DNA from: CAZSBB01 sp964605235
GTDB lineage: Bacteria; Planctomycetota; Phycisphaerae; Phycisphaerales; Phycisphaeraceae
Assembly (NCBI GenBank): GCA_964605235.1
Contig: CAZSBB010000009.1
Span: 1 to 64,000 of the forward strand
Reading direction: 5' to 3'
Length of the DNA stretch: 64,000 bases
In this document: positions 37,954 through 45,189 of the stretch, one piece after another
How positions within the stretch are numbered: position 1 is the stretch's first letter
How the letters are laid out: each line of letters opens with the position of its first letter
Made by a program: the position numbers and the translations under genes
Notes under the pieces: model-generated
Databases searched by the model: none
What the model saw: only the letters and a program-made list of their open reading frames with translations
Told to the model about the DNA's origin: nothing

Positions 37954-37978
37954 TCGACGCTCCAGAAACGGGGCCAGG

Positions 37979-39115
37979 TCAGGCGCGCGCTCGCGCCGGC
38001 GGGGTCCAGCGCGTGGCGGCGATGTAACGCTCGCCCAGCGGCGAGTCGGCGAGGTAATACGCGGTCACGATGGCGCCCGCGGGCGTCACCACGGTGCGGG
38101 TGTAGCCCAGGTCGGGCGCGCCGGCGCCGGTGCGCAGCGCCAGCGGCGGACACCAGGTTCGACCCTGATCTTCACTGAGGACGGCATAGATGCCCCGCGG
38201 TTCGTCACGGTGGCCGTAGGTCATCACCAGCCGACCGTCGGGCAGCGCGTGCAGCGTGGGCGGGTTGCCGTTGATGCCGGTGCTGGCGACCGGCGTGGAC
38301 CCCAGTTGCCAGGTGCGGCCTTCATCCGTCGAGCGATACAGATCAATCCAATGGCGCCAGGGCTGGTTGCCGCCCACGGCCCGGCCGCGGCGCAAAGCCA
38401 CGAGCAACTCCCCATTGGGCAGCCGCAGCGACGCGGGCATGATGTCCCAGCCGTCGCCTTCGATATCCGGCCCGATGAGCGCGACGAACTCGAAACTGAC
38501 GCCGCCGTCGCGCGTGCGGGCGCAGAAAGCGCGGCCTTCCTTGCCGTCGGGTTTGGCAGCGGTGAGGAAGAGCAGCATGTCGTGTGGGCCGAGCACCTGC
38601 ATGTCGCTGCGCGCCGACACGCCTCGCTGCCCGAACATCGGCATTTCATAAGGACCGTACCAGTGCCGGCAGCGATCGTTGGACAGATAGAAAAACGAGC
38701 GTGAACCATCCGCCAGTCCGCTGCAGGCCGCCAGGTAGGCAAAGTCCGGGTGGGTGAAATCGAGGTCGCCGGGACAGGGCGTCGGCCGATGCGGCGCCTG
38801 CGGATCATCGAGCGCGGCATCCAGGCTTTGCGTGGCGGTGACATGTCCGCCGGTGGAAAGGGCGAGATGGGCGGGGGTGGCGCAGGGCATGGGCGCGGTG
38901 GTCCAGGTGCGGCCGGCATCCAGACTGCGGGCCTGCATGGTGACAAACGGCCGGCTGGTGTCGCGCGTGTGGAATAATTTCGGATCACTGCTGCTGTAGC
39001 CCAGCAGGAAGCCCAGCACGATTTCCTCGCCCCAGCACCACATTCCGTAATTGGCGGGCCAGCCGGCAAAGCGACCCGATTGGCGGTAGACCTCAACCTG
39101 TTCGGCGGTAAACAT
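37979..39115 (-). CDS. BNR-repeat sialidase-like protein
   Basis: A 378-residue predicted six-bladed propeller with Asp-boxes at 64-71 (SLDAGRTW), 262-269 (STDEGRTW) and 314-321 (SEDQGRTW), plus a weak one at 201-207. The fold is that of exo-alpha-sialidases (GH33) and relatives. The sialidase arginine triad cannot be assigned with confidence (candidates are Arg residues in SARSDMQVLG and LRLPNGELLVALRRGR). No signal peptide is present, so it would work in the cytoplasm unless exported otherwise. The start follows a strong GGAGGG site. The gene lies between the regulator and the DUF4838 genes in the operon. The aldolase of NanA/DapA type upstream is consistent with sialic-acid-like substrates, but that is inference. 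Confidence 0.8.
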   Translation of the reverse strand: MFTAEQVEVYRQSGRFAGWPANYGMWCWGEEIVLGFLLGYSSSDPKLFHTRDTSRPFVTMQARSLDAGRTWTTAPMPCATPAHLALSTGGHVTATQSLDAALDDPQAPHRPTPCPGDLDFTHPDFAYLAACSGLADGSRSFFYLSNDRCRHWYGPYEMPMFGQRGVSARSDMQVLGPHDMLLFLTAAKPDGKEGRAFCARTRDGGVSFEFVALIGPDIEGDGWDIMPASLRLPNGELLVALRRGRAVGGNQPWRHWIDLYRSTDEGRTWQLGSTPVASTGINGNPPTLHALPDGRLVMTYGHRDEPRGIYAVLSEDQGRTWCPPLALRTGAGAPDLGYTRTVVTPAGAIVTAYYLADSPLGERYIAATRWTPPARARA

Positions 39116-39193
39116 CTGGAACCCTCCAGGCAGCCAATCGGAGTGAATTGGGAAAGGGACGGGCGCCGCCGCAGGGCGCCGGCGGATGCGGAC

Positions 39194-39934
39194 TCATGCG
39201 CCATCGGCGTGGTGCGCCTGCCGACTCTGCTCCAGATCCTGACGGGTCCAGCGCAGATTCTGCAGCGCCACCTGCTGCGCCTGGGCGCTGTCATGCTGGC
39301 GCACCGCTTCGATCAGCCGGGCGTGAGCTTGATGAGCGAACTTCACATCCGAGCCGGAGGTCGCGCGCAGCAGTTCCTGGAACAAGCCCGAGATGGTCTT
39401 GACCAGGATGATGAAGAGCTGATTGTTGCTCGCTTCCGCCAGTCGCTCGTGAAACAGCCAGTCGTTGCGGAGGCGGTCTTCGACCTTGCGGGCGGCGAGC
39501 ATGGCGTCATTGGCGTCGACCATGGCTTGCAGTTGCGCGTCAGTAGCGCGTTGGGCGGCAAGGTCAGCGACGCGCACTTCCAGCGCCTGCCGCACTTCGA
39601 TCAGATCTTCGAGCGAGCCATCGGTGCGCCGCAGCATGGCGTTAAGCGTGTCGATCGCCGCCTGGGCGTCCACCGGCTTGACCCGCGGCCGACGCCCGCG
39701 TTCCACTTCCACCAGGTCCTGCGCCTGCAGATGCCGCAGCGCCTCGCGGATGACGGTGCGCGACACGCCGAAGGTTTCCGCCAACTGCTCCGTGGGCGGC
39801 AATTCCCCGCCTGCCGGCAGTTCGCCCGCCAGTATCCGCCGGCGCAGGATCGTCGCCACCTCGCCCACCAGATTGGGCGTGCGCAGCGGCAACTGCGCGG
39901 CATCGGCGGCGGCAGGTGTGAGGCGTCGGGGCAT
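39194..39934 (-). CDS. GntR-family regulator, FCD (FadR) subfamily
   Basis: A 246-residue repressor-type protein. The winged helix spans ~20-85 (VGEVATILRRRILAGELPAGGELPPTEQLAETFGVSRTVIREALRHLQAQDLVEVERGRRPRV). The FCD ligand domain follows (~95-235), with DWLFHERLAEASNNQ and FAHQAHARLIEAVRQHD supplying the usual Asp/His metal ligands. NanR, UxuR and other sugar-acid regulators belong to this group. The start is uncertain: ATG at 39934 (GGAG 9 nt upstream) gives family length, and ATG at 39994 has an AGGTGA site overlapping a palindrome. It lies in the operon it probably controls, between the aldolase and sialidase-like genes. The WTRTATGAT palindromes are the proposed targets. Confidence 0.92.
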   Translation of the reverse strand: MPRRLTPAAADAAQLPLRTPNLVGEVATILRRRILAGELPAGGELPPTEQLAETFGVSRTVIREALRHLQAQDLVEVERGRRPRVKPVDAQAAIDTLNAMLRRTDGSLEDLIEVRQALEVRVADLAAQRATDAQLQAMVDANDAMLAARKVEDRLRNDWLFHERLAEASNNQLFIILVKTISGLFQELLRATSGSDVKFAHQAHARLIEAVRQHDSAQAQQVALQNLRWTRQDLEQSRQAHHADGA

Positions 39935-40001
39935 GGGCCATCGCTCCGCGGCAGGCGGTTTGCCTGGGGATGACCGGTATCTTACTGCAATCATGTCGTT
40001 C

Positions 40002-40013
40002 ACCTGTACAGGT
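40002..40013. promoter_or_regulatory. ACCTGTACAGGT palindrome upstream of the GntR gene
   Basis: A perfect 12-bp palindrome lies between the aldolase stop (40024) and the GntR gene. Its right half supplies the AGGTGA ribosome site of the alternative start at 39994. A GTAC-centred palindrome fits known GntR-family operators, but it differs from the TATGATATCATA sites, so it may serve another protein or be incidental. Confidence 0.35.
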
Positions 40014-40023
40014 TCACCTTGAT

Positions 40024-40950
40024 TCACGCCACCACCGCGGCACAGGCCGGGCGGCGCTGCGCCACCCAGCGTTCACACCACGAAACCACCGCCTGGGCCT
40101 CGGCGTTCATCGGCGTCTGCAAGGGCGGCGCGACGTGCCGGGCGCAGATGCCCTGCCGCTCCAGCAGCAGCTTCAGATGCGTGATGTACCGGCTCCAACT
40201 GGAGCCCACCGCGTACAACTGATGCAACTGCGCCAGCTCCGCGCGGTGCTGATCGAGCGCTGCCGTCGCACCGGCGCGAGCGGCATCAATCAGCCGCCGC
40301 AGCAGCAGCGGTTCGGCGTTGGCGTTGCCGCAGACCCCGCCATGCGCCCCCGCCGCAATCGCCTGCGCCAGCAGACGTTCGTCGCCCATCAACAGGGCGA
40401 AGTCCGGCCGCGCCGCGCCCACCAGCGCGAGCGTGCGGGCAAACGCCAGCCAATCGCCCCCACTGTCCTTGTAACCAACGATGCGCGGCTGCTGCGCCAA
40501 CTCGGCGACCAGTTCCGGACTCAACACCGCCCGGGTGGTCTGCGGGATGTTGTACAGCAGCAACGGCAGTGGCGCCGCCTGCGCCAGCGTAGTGAAATAG
40601 TCGAACAGTTCGCGCTCGCTCAGTGGATAGTACGCCGGCGGCGCCGCGACGATGCCCGCCGCACCGGCCGCGCGGGCATGGTGCGCCAGCGTCAGGCTCT
40701 GCTCCAGACAAGTGTCAGTCACGCACACCAGCAGCGGCAGGTCCGGCGCCAAGCGCGCCGCCGCTTCGACCAGTTGCCGGCGCGTTGACAGGCTCAGGCT
40801 CAGGGCTTCACCAGTGGTGCCCAGCAAAAAGAGCGCATCGACCCCACCCTGGCGAACCTGGTCAACCAGCCGCACCAGCCCCGCTTCGTCCAAGCCTCCA
40901 CCGGCGTTCAGCGGCGTCACCAGCGGCACGATCAACCCTTGCGTCAGCAT
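40024..40950 (-). CDS. DapA/NanA-family Schiff-base aldolase
   Basis: A 308-residue (beta/alpha)8 class I aldolase. The motifs are GTTGEAL (44-50), YNIPQTT with Tyr133, and GYKDSGGD with the Schiff-base Lys161, at the same numbering as E. coli DapA. The arginine that DapA uses for aspartate semialdehyde (R138 in YNVPSRTG) is Thr here, so it is not a lysine-biosynthesis enzyme. N-acetylneuraminate lyase, 2-keto-3-deoxy-gluconate/galactonate aldolase and related sugar-acid activities are the candidates. The start at 40950 follows AGAGGAA. It is the first gene of the minus-strand operon, 61 nt from the centre of the palindromic operator candidate. Next to a FadR-type regulator and a BNR protein, a role in sialic- or other 2-keto-sugar-acid catabolism is likely. 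Confidence 0.9.
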   Translation of the reverse strand: MLTQGLIVPLVTPLNAGGGLDEAGLVRLVDQVRQGGVDALFLLGTTGEALSLSLSTRRQLVEAAARLAPDLPLLVCVTDTCLEQSLTLAHHARAAGAAGIVAAPPAYYPLSERELFDYFTTLAQAAPLPLLLYNIPQTTRAVLSPELVAELAQQPRIVGYKDSGGDWLAFARTLALVGAARPDFALLMGDERLLAQAIAAGAHGGVCGNANAEPLLLRRLIDAARAGATAALDQHRAELAQLHQLYAVGSSWSRYITHLKLLLERQGICARHVAPPLQTPMNAEAQAVVSWCERWVAQRRPACAAVVA

Positions 40951-40979
40951 CTGATTTCCTCTGCCCGATCCGCGGAAAT

Positions 40980-41038
40980 GGGCTTGCATGTCCCGTCGAT
41001 TGATATATGATATCATACATCATACACCATGCAAGCCC
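40980..41038. promoter_or_regulatory. Operator/promoter region with nested inverted repeats, site 2
   Basis: The inner element at 41001-41022 is a 22-bp palindrome with a single mismatched pair, centred at 41011/41012 and containing TATGATATCATA as at site 1. It is enclosed by perfect 11-bp arms GGGCTTGCATG (40980-40990) and CATGCAAGCCC (41028-41038), almost concentric with it. On the minus strand TTGCAT (41034-41029) and TATCAT (41012-41007) form a -35/-10 pair with 16-nt spacing, so a protein on the inner palindrome would cover the -10 box of the operon promoter. The region also lies 94 nt upstream of the divergent pseudopilin gene and could control both. Confidence 0.65.
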
Positions 41039-41131
41039 GCACCCGTACTGATATCGCGAAAAACGGGTGTTGATGAGGGAACTGTTCATTACGATGGATA
41101 CTGACGCAGCCGACGTCACAGGAGAGACCCC

Positions 41132-41959
41132 ATGCCCATGACGATGCATCCGCACGCCCCCGGCCGGCGCCCGGCGCAGTCCCGCACCGATACGCTGGCG
41201 TTCACCCTCATTGAGTTGCTGGTGGTCATCTCCATCATCGCGCTGCTGGTGTCGATCATGCTGCCGGCGCTCGCCAAAGCCCGCGAAGCGGCGCGCTCGG
41301 CGCAGTGTCTGGCGAACCTCAAGCAGATCGGCCTGGGCCCGAGCATGTACGCCGAGGAAAACAAGCTCTGGCTGCCCGACGGCATGGGCGTGGCGTTGTA
41401 TGGCTGGGTGCGCGAGGAACCGACCTGGGGCCGGGTCGTCGCCAAGACCATCGGCATCGACTACTCCACCGATCAGGTCGGCACCGGCACCAACTACTTC
41501 GCGCCCGAGCAGCAGAAAAATGAACTGAACGATCCCAAGAACAACACCATCTTCCAGTGCCCCACGGAAAAGACGCAATTCAACAACAAGAACGGCGGCG
41601 ACAACGCCACATCCTACGCCCACAACAGCGGCGACGTGAGCACCGATTCCTACTGGGGGCTCGGACGCAGCGACGCCTACTTCAATGACACCCTCGCCGC
41701 CCGGGCCAACCGCGGCCGGCCGGTGCGCGAGGTGGAAATCCGCAGCGCCAGCAACACCTTCTTCGTCGGTGAAACCGATGAAATCGCCCGCCCCCTGCCC
41801 ACCGGCTGGCTGGAAGACGGCACCAACGATTTCTGGAAATACGGCTACGCCGGCGGCGGCTGGCACAACGGCAACGGCAACTATCTCTTCGTCGATGGCC
41901 ACGCCAAAACCATCGGCCCCGAAGGTCCCACGCTGGCGCAGTTCGACCGCCGCCAGTAA
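41132..41959 (+). CDS. Prepilin-type pseudopilin with H-X9-DG motif
   Basis: A 275-residue pseudopilin. A 23-residue leader ends in Ala rather than Gly (DTLA, then FTLIELLVVISIIALLVSIMLPALAKAREAARSAQCLANLKQIGLG), so cleavage would be at A/F, which prepilin peptidases tolerate. The C-terminal part has WHNGNGNYLFVDGHAKTIG, an exact H-X9-DG. The start follows GGAGAG. It is transcribed away from the aldolase/GntR operon and shares its regulatory region, then leads into a Gfo/Idh-like and an esterase gene. This repeats the arrangement seen at 10481-12649 (regulator, pseudopilin, glycan genes). Confidence 0.9.
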   Translation: MPMTMHPHAPGRRPAQSRTDTLAFTLIELLVVISIIALLVSIMLPALAKAREAARSAQCLANLKQIGLGPSMYAEENKLWLPDGMGVALYGWVREEPTWGRVVAKTIGIDYSTDQVGTGTNYFAPEQQKNELNDPKNNTIFQCPTEKTQFNNKNGGDNATSYAHNSGDVSTDSYWGLGRSDAYFNDTLAARANRGRPVREVEIRSASNTFFVGETDEIARPLPTGWLEDGTNDFWKYGYAGGGWHNGNGNYLFVDGHAKTIGPEGPTLAQFDRRQ

Positions 41960-42007
41960 CCGGCGCCATCCGCGCCGGGCACCAGTTCTTCACGGAAGCG
42001 CTGCCGC

Positions 42008-43369
42008 ATGACGCATCGCCCGCTTCAGGCGAATTCCCCAGCGCCGGCCGCTTCCCTGCCGCAGCCTCCGACCCCGGTGCAGGTCGCGCTGCTGGGCGCC
42101 GGGGCGCGGATGACTCAGGTCTACCTGCCCTTGCTGGCGGACCTGGCGCCCTGGCTGCAAGTCACCGCCGTGTGCAACCGTGATCCACAACGCCGCGCGG
42201 CAATGGCGGAGCAACTGCACGTGCCCGCCTTTGGCCATGTGCGGGAACTGGCGCGGGCGGGCGTGTGCGAAGCGGTGCTGGTGGTGCTGCCCCCGGTGTT
42301 CAATCATGCGGTCAGTGCTTGCTTAAGCGCGCATGGCCTGCATCATCTGGTGGAAACCCCCACCGCCGCCACGCTCTGGCAGGCGCAGGAAATGACCGCC
42401 ACCGCGCAGGGGCATGGCGTGATCCTGCGCACCGCCGAACATTTCTTTCGGCTGGCGCGCGACCGGATGGCGGCCCTGGTGCGCGAGCAGCAACTGATCG
42501 GCCCCATTCGCCGCATCCTCAGTTATGGCTCCATCGTGGGCTTTCACACCAGCGCCCGCTGGCGCATGTTCGCCGGCCGCCCCCCCACCGCGGTGCAAAG
42601 CATTGAACACACCGCGCCCGTGCATGGCCATCGCACCGGCCCGGCGGCATGGCACACCCAGGAAACCTACCAGGCCCGTTGCCTGTGGTTTGGCGACGAT
42701 CTGTTCGTGCATGACAGCTGCGCCAACCGCAAGGGCTTGCTGGGCCGACACCCGCGCGATGGCTACACCGAATGGCACGGCGAACGGGGCACGCTGGTGG
42801 AACAAGCCCTCCCGCCCACCGCCCGGCTGCATTTCGAGCAGGCGGAACCGACCCTTGTACCCACGCCACAACCCAACGCGACCCCCGGCGTCATGACGCT
42901 GCGCCGCTGCACTGGCCCCTTTGCCGATCCACTCACCAGTGCGCCGGCGGTGTCCGCAGCGCATGAAGAACAATCCCCCGTCACCCATGAATTCGTCGGC
43001 GGCGACTGGCGCCGCAGCTACCTGCATTGGTCCGGCGGTATGCTGCAACATGTCAACCCGCTGCGCACCGCCATCGCCCCGGCGCATCCACCGGCGGAAT
43101 ATGCTGCCGCCATCATGGGCGTGCTGGTCGATTTCGCGCTGGCGATCCGGCAACTGCGCGCCTCTGAGTTTGACGCCCACACGGCGCTGGATGTCATGAC
43201 CACGGAAGCGGCACTGCGGGCGTCCGCGCAGCGCGATGGGCAACGTCTGCAACTGCCCCTGGCGGCGCCGCTGGAATCCGAAATCCAACTGACGCAACAA
43301 CTCGGCCGGATGTACAACACGGATATACACGACCTCGAACAGATGCTGGACCTGATGCGCAGCAAATAG
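42008..43369 (+). CDS. Gfo/Idh/MocA-family protein with ETP in place of EKP
   Basis: A 453-residue protein, longer than the usual ~350. The Rossmann part reads VQVALLGAGARMTQVYLPLL, then VTAVCNRDPQRRAAMAEQL and EAVLVVLPPVFNHAV. The catalytic motif is LVETPTAA, so the EKP lysine is Thr, as in the gene at 24062. The second domain carries RTAEHFFRLARDRMAALV, IEHTAPVHGHRTGPAAWHTQETY and a C-terminal helix pair (LTQQLGRMYNTDIHDLEQMLDL). The N-terminal ~25 residues are Ala/Pro-rich and may not all be real; the ATG at 42008 has a GGAAG site. It is encoded between the pseudopilin and esterase genes. The function is not known; loss of the Lys argues against ordinary sugar dehydrogenation. Confidence 0.85.
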   Translation: MTHRPLQANSPAPAASLPQPPTPVQVALLGAGARMTQVYLPLLADLAPWLQVTAVCNRDPQRRAAMAEQLHVPAFGHVRELARAGVCEAVLVVLPPVFNHAVSACLSAHGLHHLVETPTAATLWQAQEMTATAQGHGVILRTAEHFFRLARDRMAALVREQQLIGPIRRILSYGSIVGFHTSARWRMFAGRPPTAVQSIEHTAPVHGHRTGPAAWHTQETYQARCLWFGDDLFVHDSCANRKGLLGRHPRDGYTEWHGERGTLVEQALPPTARLHFEQAEPTLVPTPQPNATPGVMTLRRCTGPFADPLTSAPAVSAAHEEQSPVTHEFVGGDWRRSYLHWSGGMLQHVNPLRTAIAPAHPPAEYAAAIMGVLVDFALAIRQLRASEFDAHTALDVMTTEAALRASAQRDGQRLQLPLAAPLESEIQLTQQLGRMYNTDIHDLEQMLDLMRSK

Positions 43370-43394
43370 ACGATCCCCTGCGGAGTACTGAATC

Positions 43395-45182
43395 ATGCGA
43401 TGGTTGATGCTGGGTTTGTTCATGATGCACCTGCTGTTGTCCACGGCTTCCGCCGATCCGGCCGGCGCCAATGCCGGAGACTTTGTCGAACCCTTGTTCG
43501 ATCTGTCCGCCATCGCCAATGACCCGCTGGAAGTGGAAGTCGAAAGCGAAACCACCGCCGACGGCGTGCTGTCCAGGTGGCTGCACTTCACCGCCTTCAC
43601 CACGTCCGACGGCAATGGGCAACCCGCGCCGGTGCGCGTGCGGGCGCTGCTGATGATGCCCGCCGAGGGTGCTGATTTGCCCGGCCTGCTCTGGTGTCAG
43701 GGCGGCATGGCGCCGGCGAACCCCGCCATCCCCGGCATTTATGCCCGCAAGGGCTACGCCTGCATCGCCATCACGATACCCCTGGACAAAGCCGTCAGTT
43801 GGGGGGCATGGAATGCCGCCGACCCCATGGCCGGGAACCTCACCCGTTACGCCGTGATGCAGATGCGCGCGGTCACGGTGCTGTGCCAGGAGCCGCGCGT
43901 CGACGCCCAGCGGCTGGGGGTGGCGGGCGCGTCCTATGGCGGGTTCTATGCCACGCTGGTGGCGGGCGCTGATCCGCGCATGAAGGCGGGCGTTTCCTTT
44001 TTCACCGGCGGACACCATGACCTGGGCACCAATCTGCCGCAGTTCACCCAGATGCCTGATCAGGCGGCGGTCGAGGTATGGATGCGCACGCTCGATCCCG
44101 CCTGGCGTCATGAGCAGCGCGACGTGCCGTTCATGTGGACCTTGCCGACCAACGACAACTGGTTTTACTTTCCGGCTGTAGTGGAGACCTACGCGCGGGC
44201 GCGCACCGCGCACAAGGCGCTGGCGATCGTGCCGTATTGGACGCATGGCTTTCCGCCGCAGGTCGATCAGCAGATTTTCGACTGGTTGGACATCTATCTG
44301 AAGCGGACGCGGCAGCCTTACATTCAGCCCAGCGCGCTGCAGATCACGCAAACGGCCGAGGGCTTGCGCGCCAGTTGGAGCAGCGACGGCGCGCCCATCG
44401 CCCATGCGGAACTGGTGGTCAGTCCCAATGCGCCGGGGCCGGGGGAATCGCCGTGGCTGGGGCAATGGGTGCATCGCCTGCATCAACCGTTTGCCGCCCA
44501 GCTCAGTGAGGATCGCCGGCACGCCAGTGCGCTCATTCCGGTGCTGGACTCCAGCCGGCCGCTGCTGGTGTATGGCAACGTGACCGACGCGCAGGACGTG
44601 GTGACCTCCACGCTGCCGGTGCTGCTGACGCCGCCGTTTCCCGCTGCCTCGCCGCGGGGACAGTGGAACGGTTGTCCCTGGGGCGAAATGGAAGCACAGG
44701 ACGTGGCGCAGCTCATCGGCATGGCGCAGCCGCCGGGCCAGGCGGATGACACCACCGCGCACCGGGGCACAGGCAGTAGTCGCGTCGATCCGCCGACGGC
44801 GGGGAATCCGGCACGCAAGCCACGCAAAAAGGCCTATGTCATCAAGCTGTTCCATGTCCCGCATCTGGCGCACCAGCTGACGCTGGCGCTCCGCACCCGG
44901 ACAGCCGCGCGGGTGCAGGTGACGGTGCAGGCGCTCCCGCCCGCCAACTGGACCAGGCCAGCGGTGCAGGCGGTCATGGGCACACAACCCCCAGCCCTGA
45001 CCCAGCCGAAGCCCGTCAGCGAACGCGTCATTGAGCTCACCGAGCAATGGCAGGTGGTGCAACTGGACGTGCCTGCGCCCACCGCCGCGCTGGAAGGCTA
45101 CAACCTGCAACTGGAACTGCTCGAACCCGCGGACGCCGTGTGGTGGTACGACTCGGTGGAGTTCACCCCGGTGGTGGAGTGA
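43395..45182 (+). CDS. Exported alpha/beta hydrolase (acetyl-xylan-esterase-like)
   Basis: A 595-residue protein with a signal peptide (MRWLMLGLFMMHLLLSTASA). The alpha/beta-hydrolase core spans ~45-320: LPGLLWCQGGMAPANP (oxyanion region), RKGYACIAITIP, RLGVAGASYGGFYATLVAGADPRMKAGV with the nucleophile elbow GASYGG, and a late YWTHGFPPQVDQQIFDWLDIYL supplying the probable catalytic His. The C-terminal ~270 residues are beta-rich with two Ig/jelly-roll-like parts, the last ending LQLELLEPADAVWWYDSVEFTPV, a carbohydrate-binding-like signature. It is probably an extracellular deacetylase or peptidase-like hydrolase acting on a decorated polysaccharide. The start follows GGAG. It converges on the toxin gene with only 7 nt between stops. 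Confidence 0.83.
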   Translation: MRWLMLGLFMMHLLLSTASADPAGANAGDFVEPLFDLSAIANDPLEVEVESETTADGVLSRWLHFTAFTTSDGNGQPAPVRVRALLMMPAEGADLPGLLWCQGGMAPANPAIPGIYARKGYACIAITIPLDKAVSWGAWNAADPMAGNLTRYAVMQMRAVTVLCQEPRVDAQRLGVAGASYGGFYATLVAGADPRMKAGVSFFTGGHHDLGTNLPQFTQMPDQAAVEVWMRTLDPAWRHEQRDVPFMWTLPTNDNWFYFPAVVETYARARTAHKALAIVPYWTHGFPPQVDQQIFDWLDIYLKRTRQPYIQPSALQITQTAEGLRASWSSDGAPIAHAELVVSPNAPGPGESPWLGQWVHRLHQPFAAQLSEDRRHASALIPVLDSSRPLLVYGNVTDAQDVVTSTLPVLLTPPFPAASPRGQWNGCPWGEMEAQDVAQLIGMAQPPGQADDTTAHRGTGSSRVDPPTAGNPARKPRKKAYVIKLFHVPHLAHQLTLALRTRTAARVQVTVQALPPANWTRPAVQAVMGTQPPALTQPKPVSERVIELTEQWQVVQLDVPAPTAALEGYNLQLELLEPADAVWWYDSVEFTPVVE

Positions 45183-45189
45183 ATCACCC

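Noticed and set aside
40024..40950. Naming the aldolase dapA or nanA
   Set aside because: The DapA substrate arginine is missing and the NanA signature around Tyr137 does not match closely, so only family-level naming is justified.
41050..41131. Further operator copy near CTGATATCGCG
   Set aside because: Only the central GATATC is shared with the TATGATATCATA sites. The flanks do not match.
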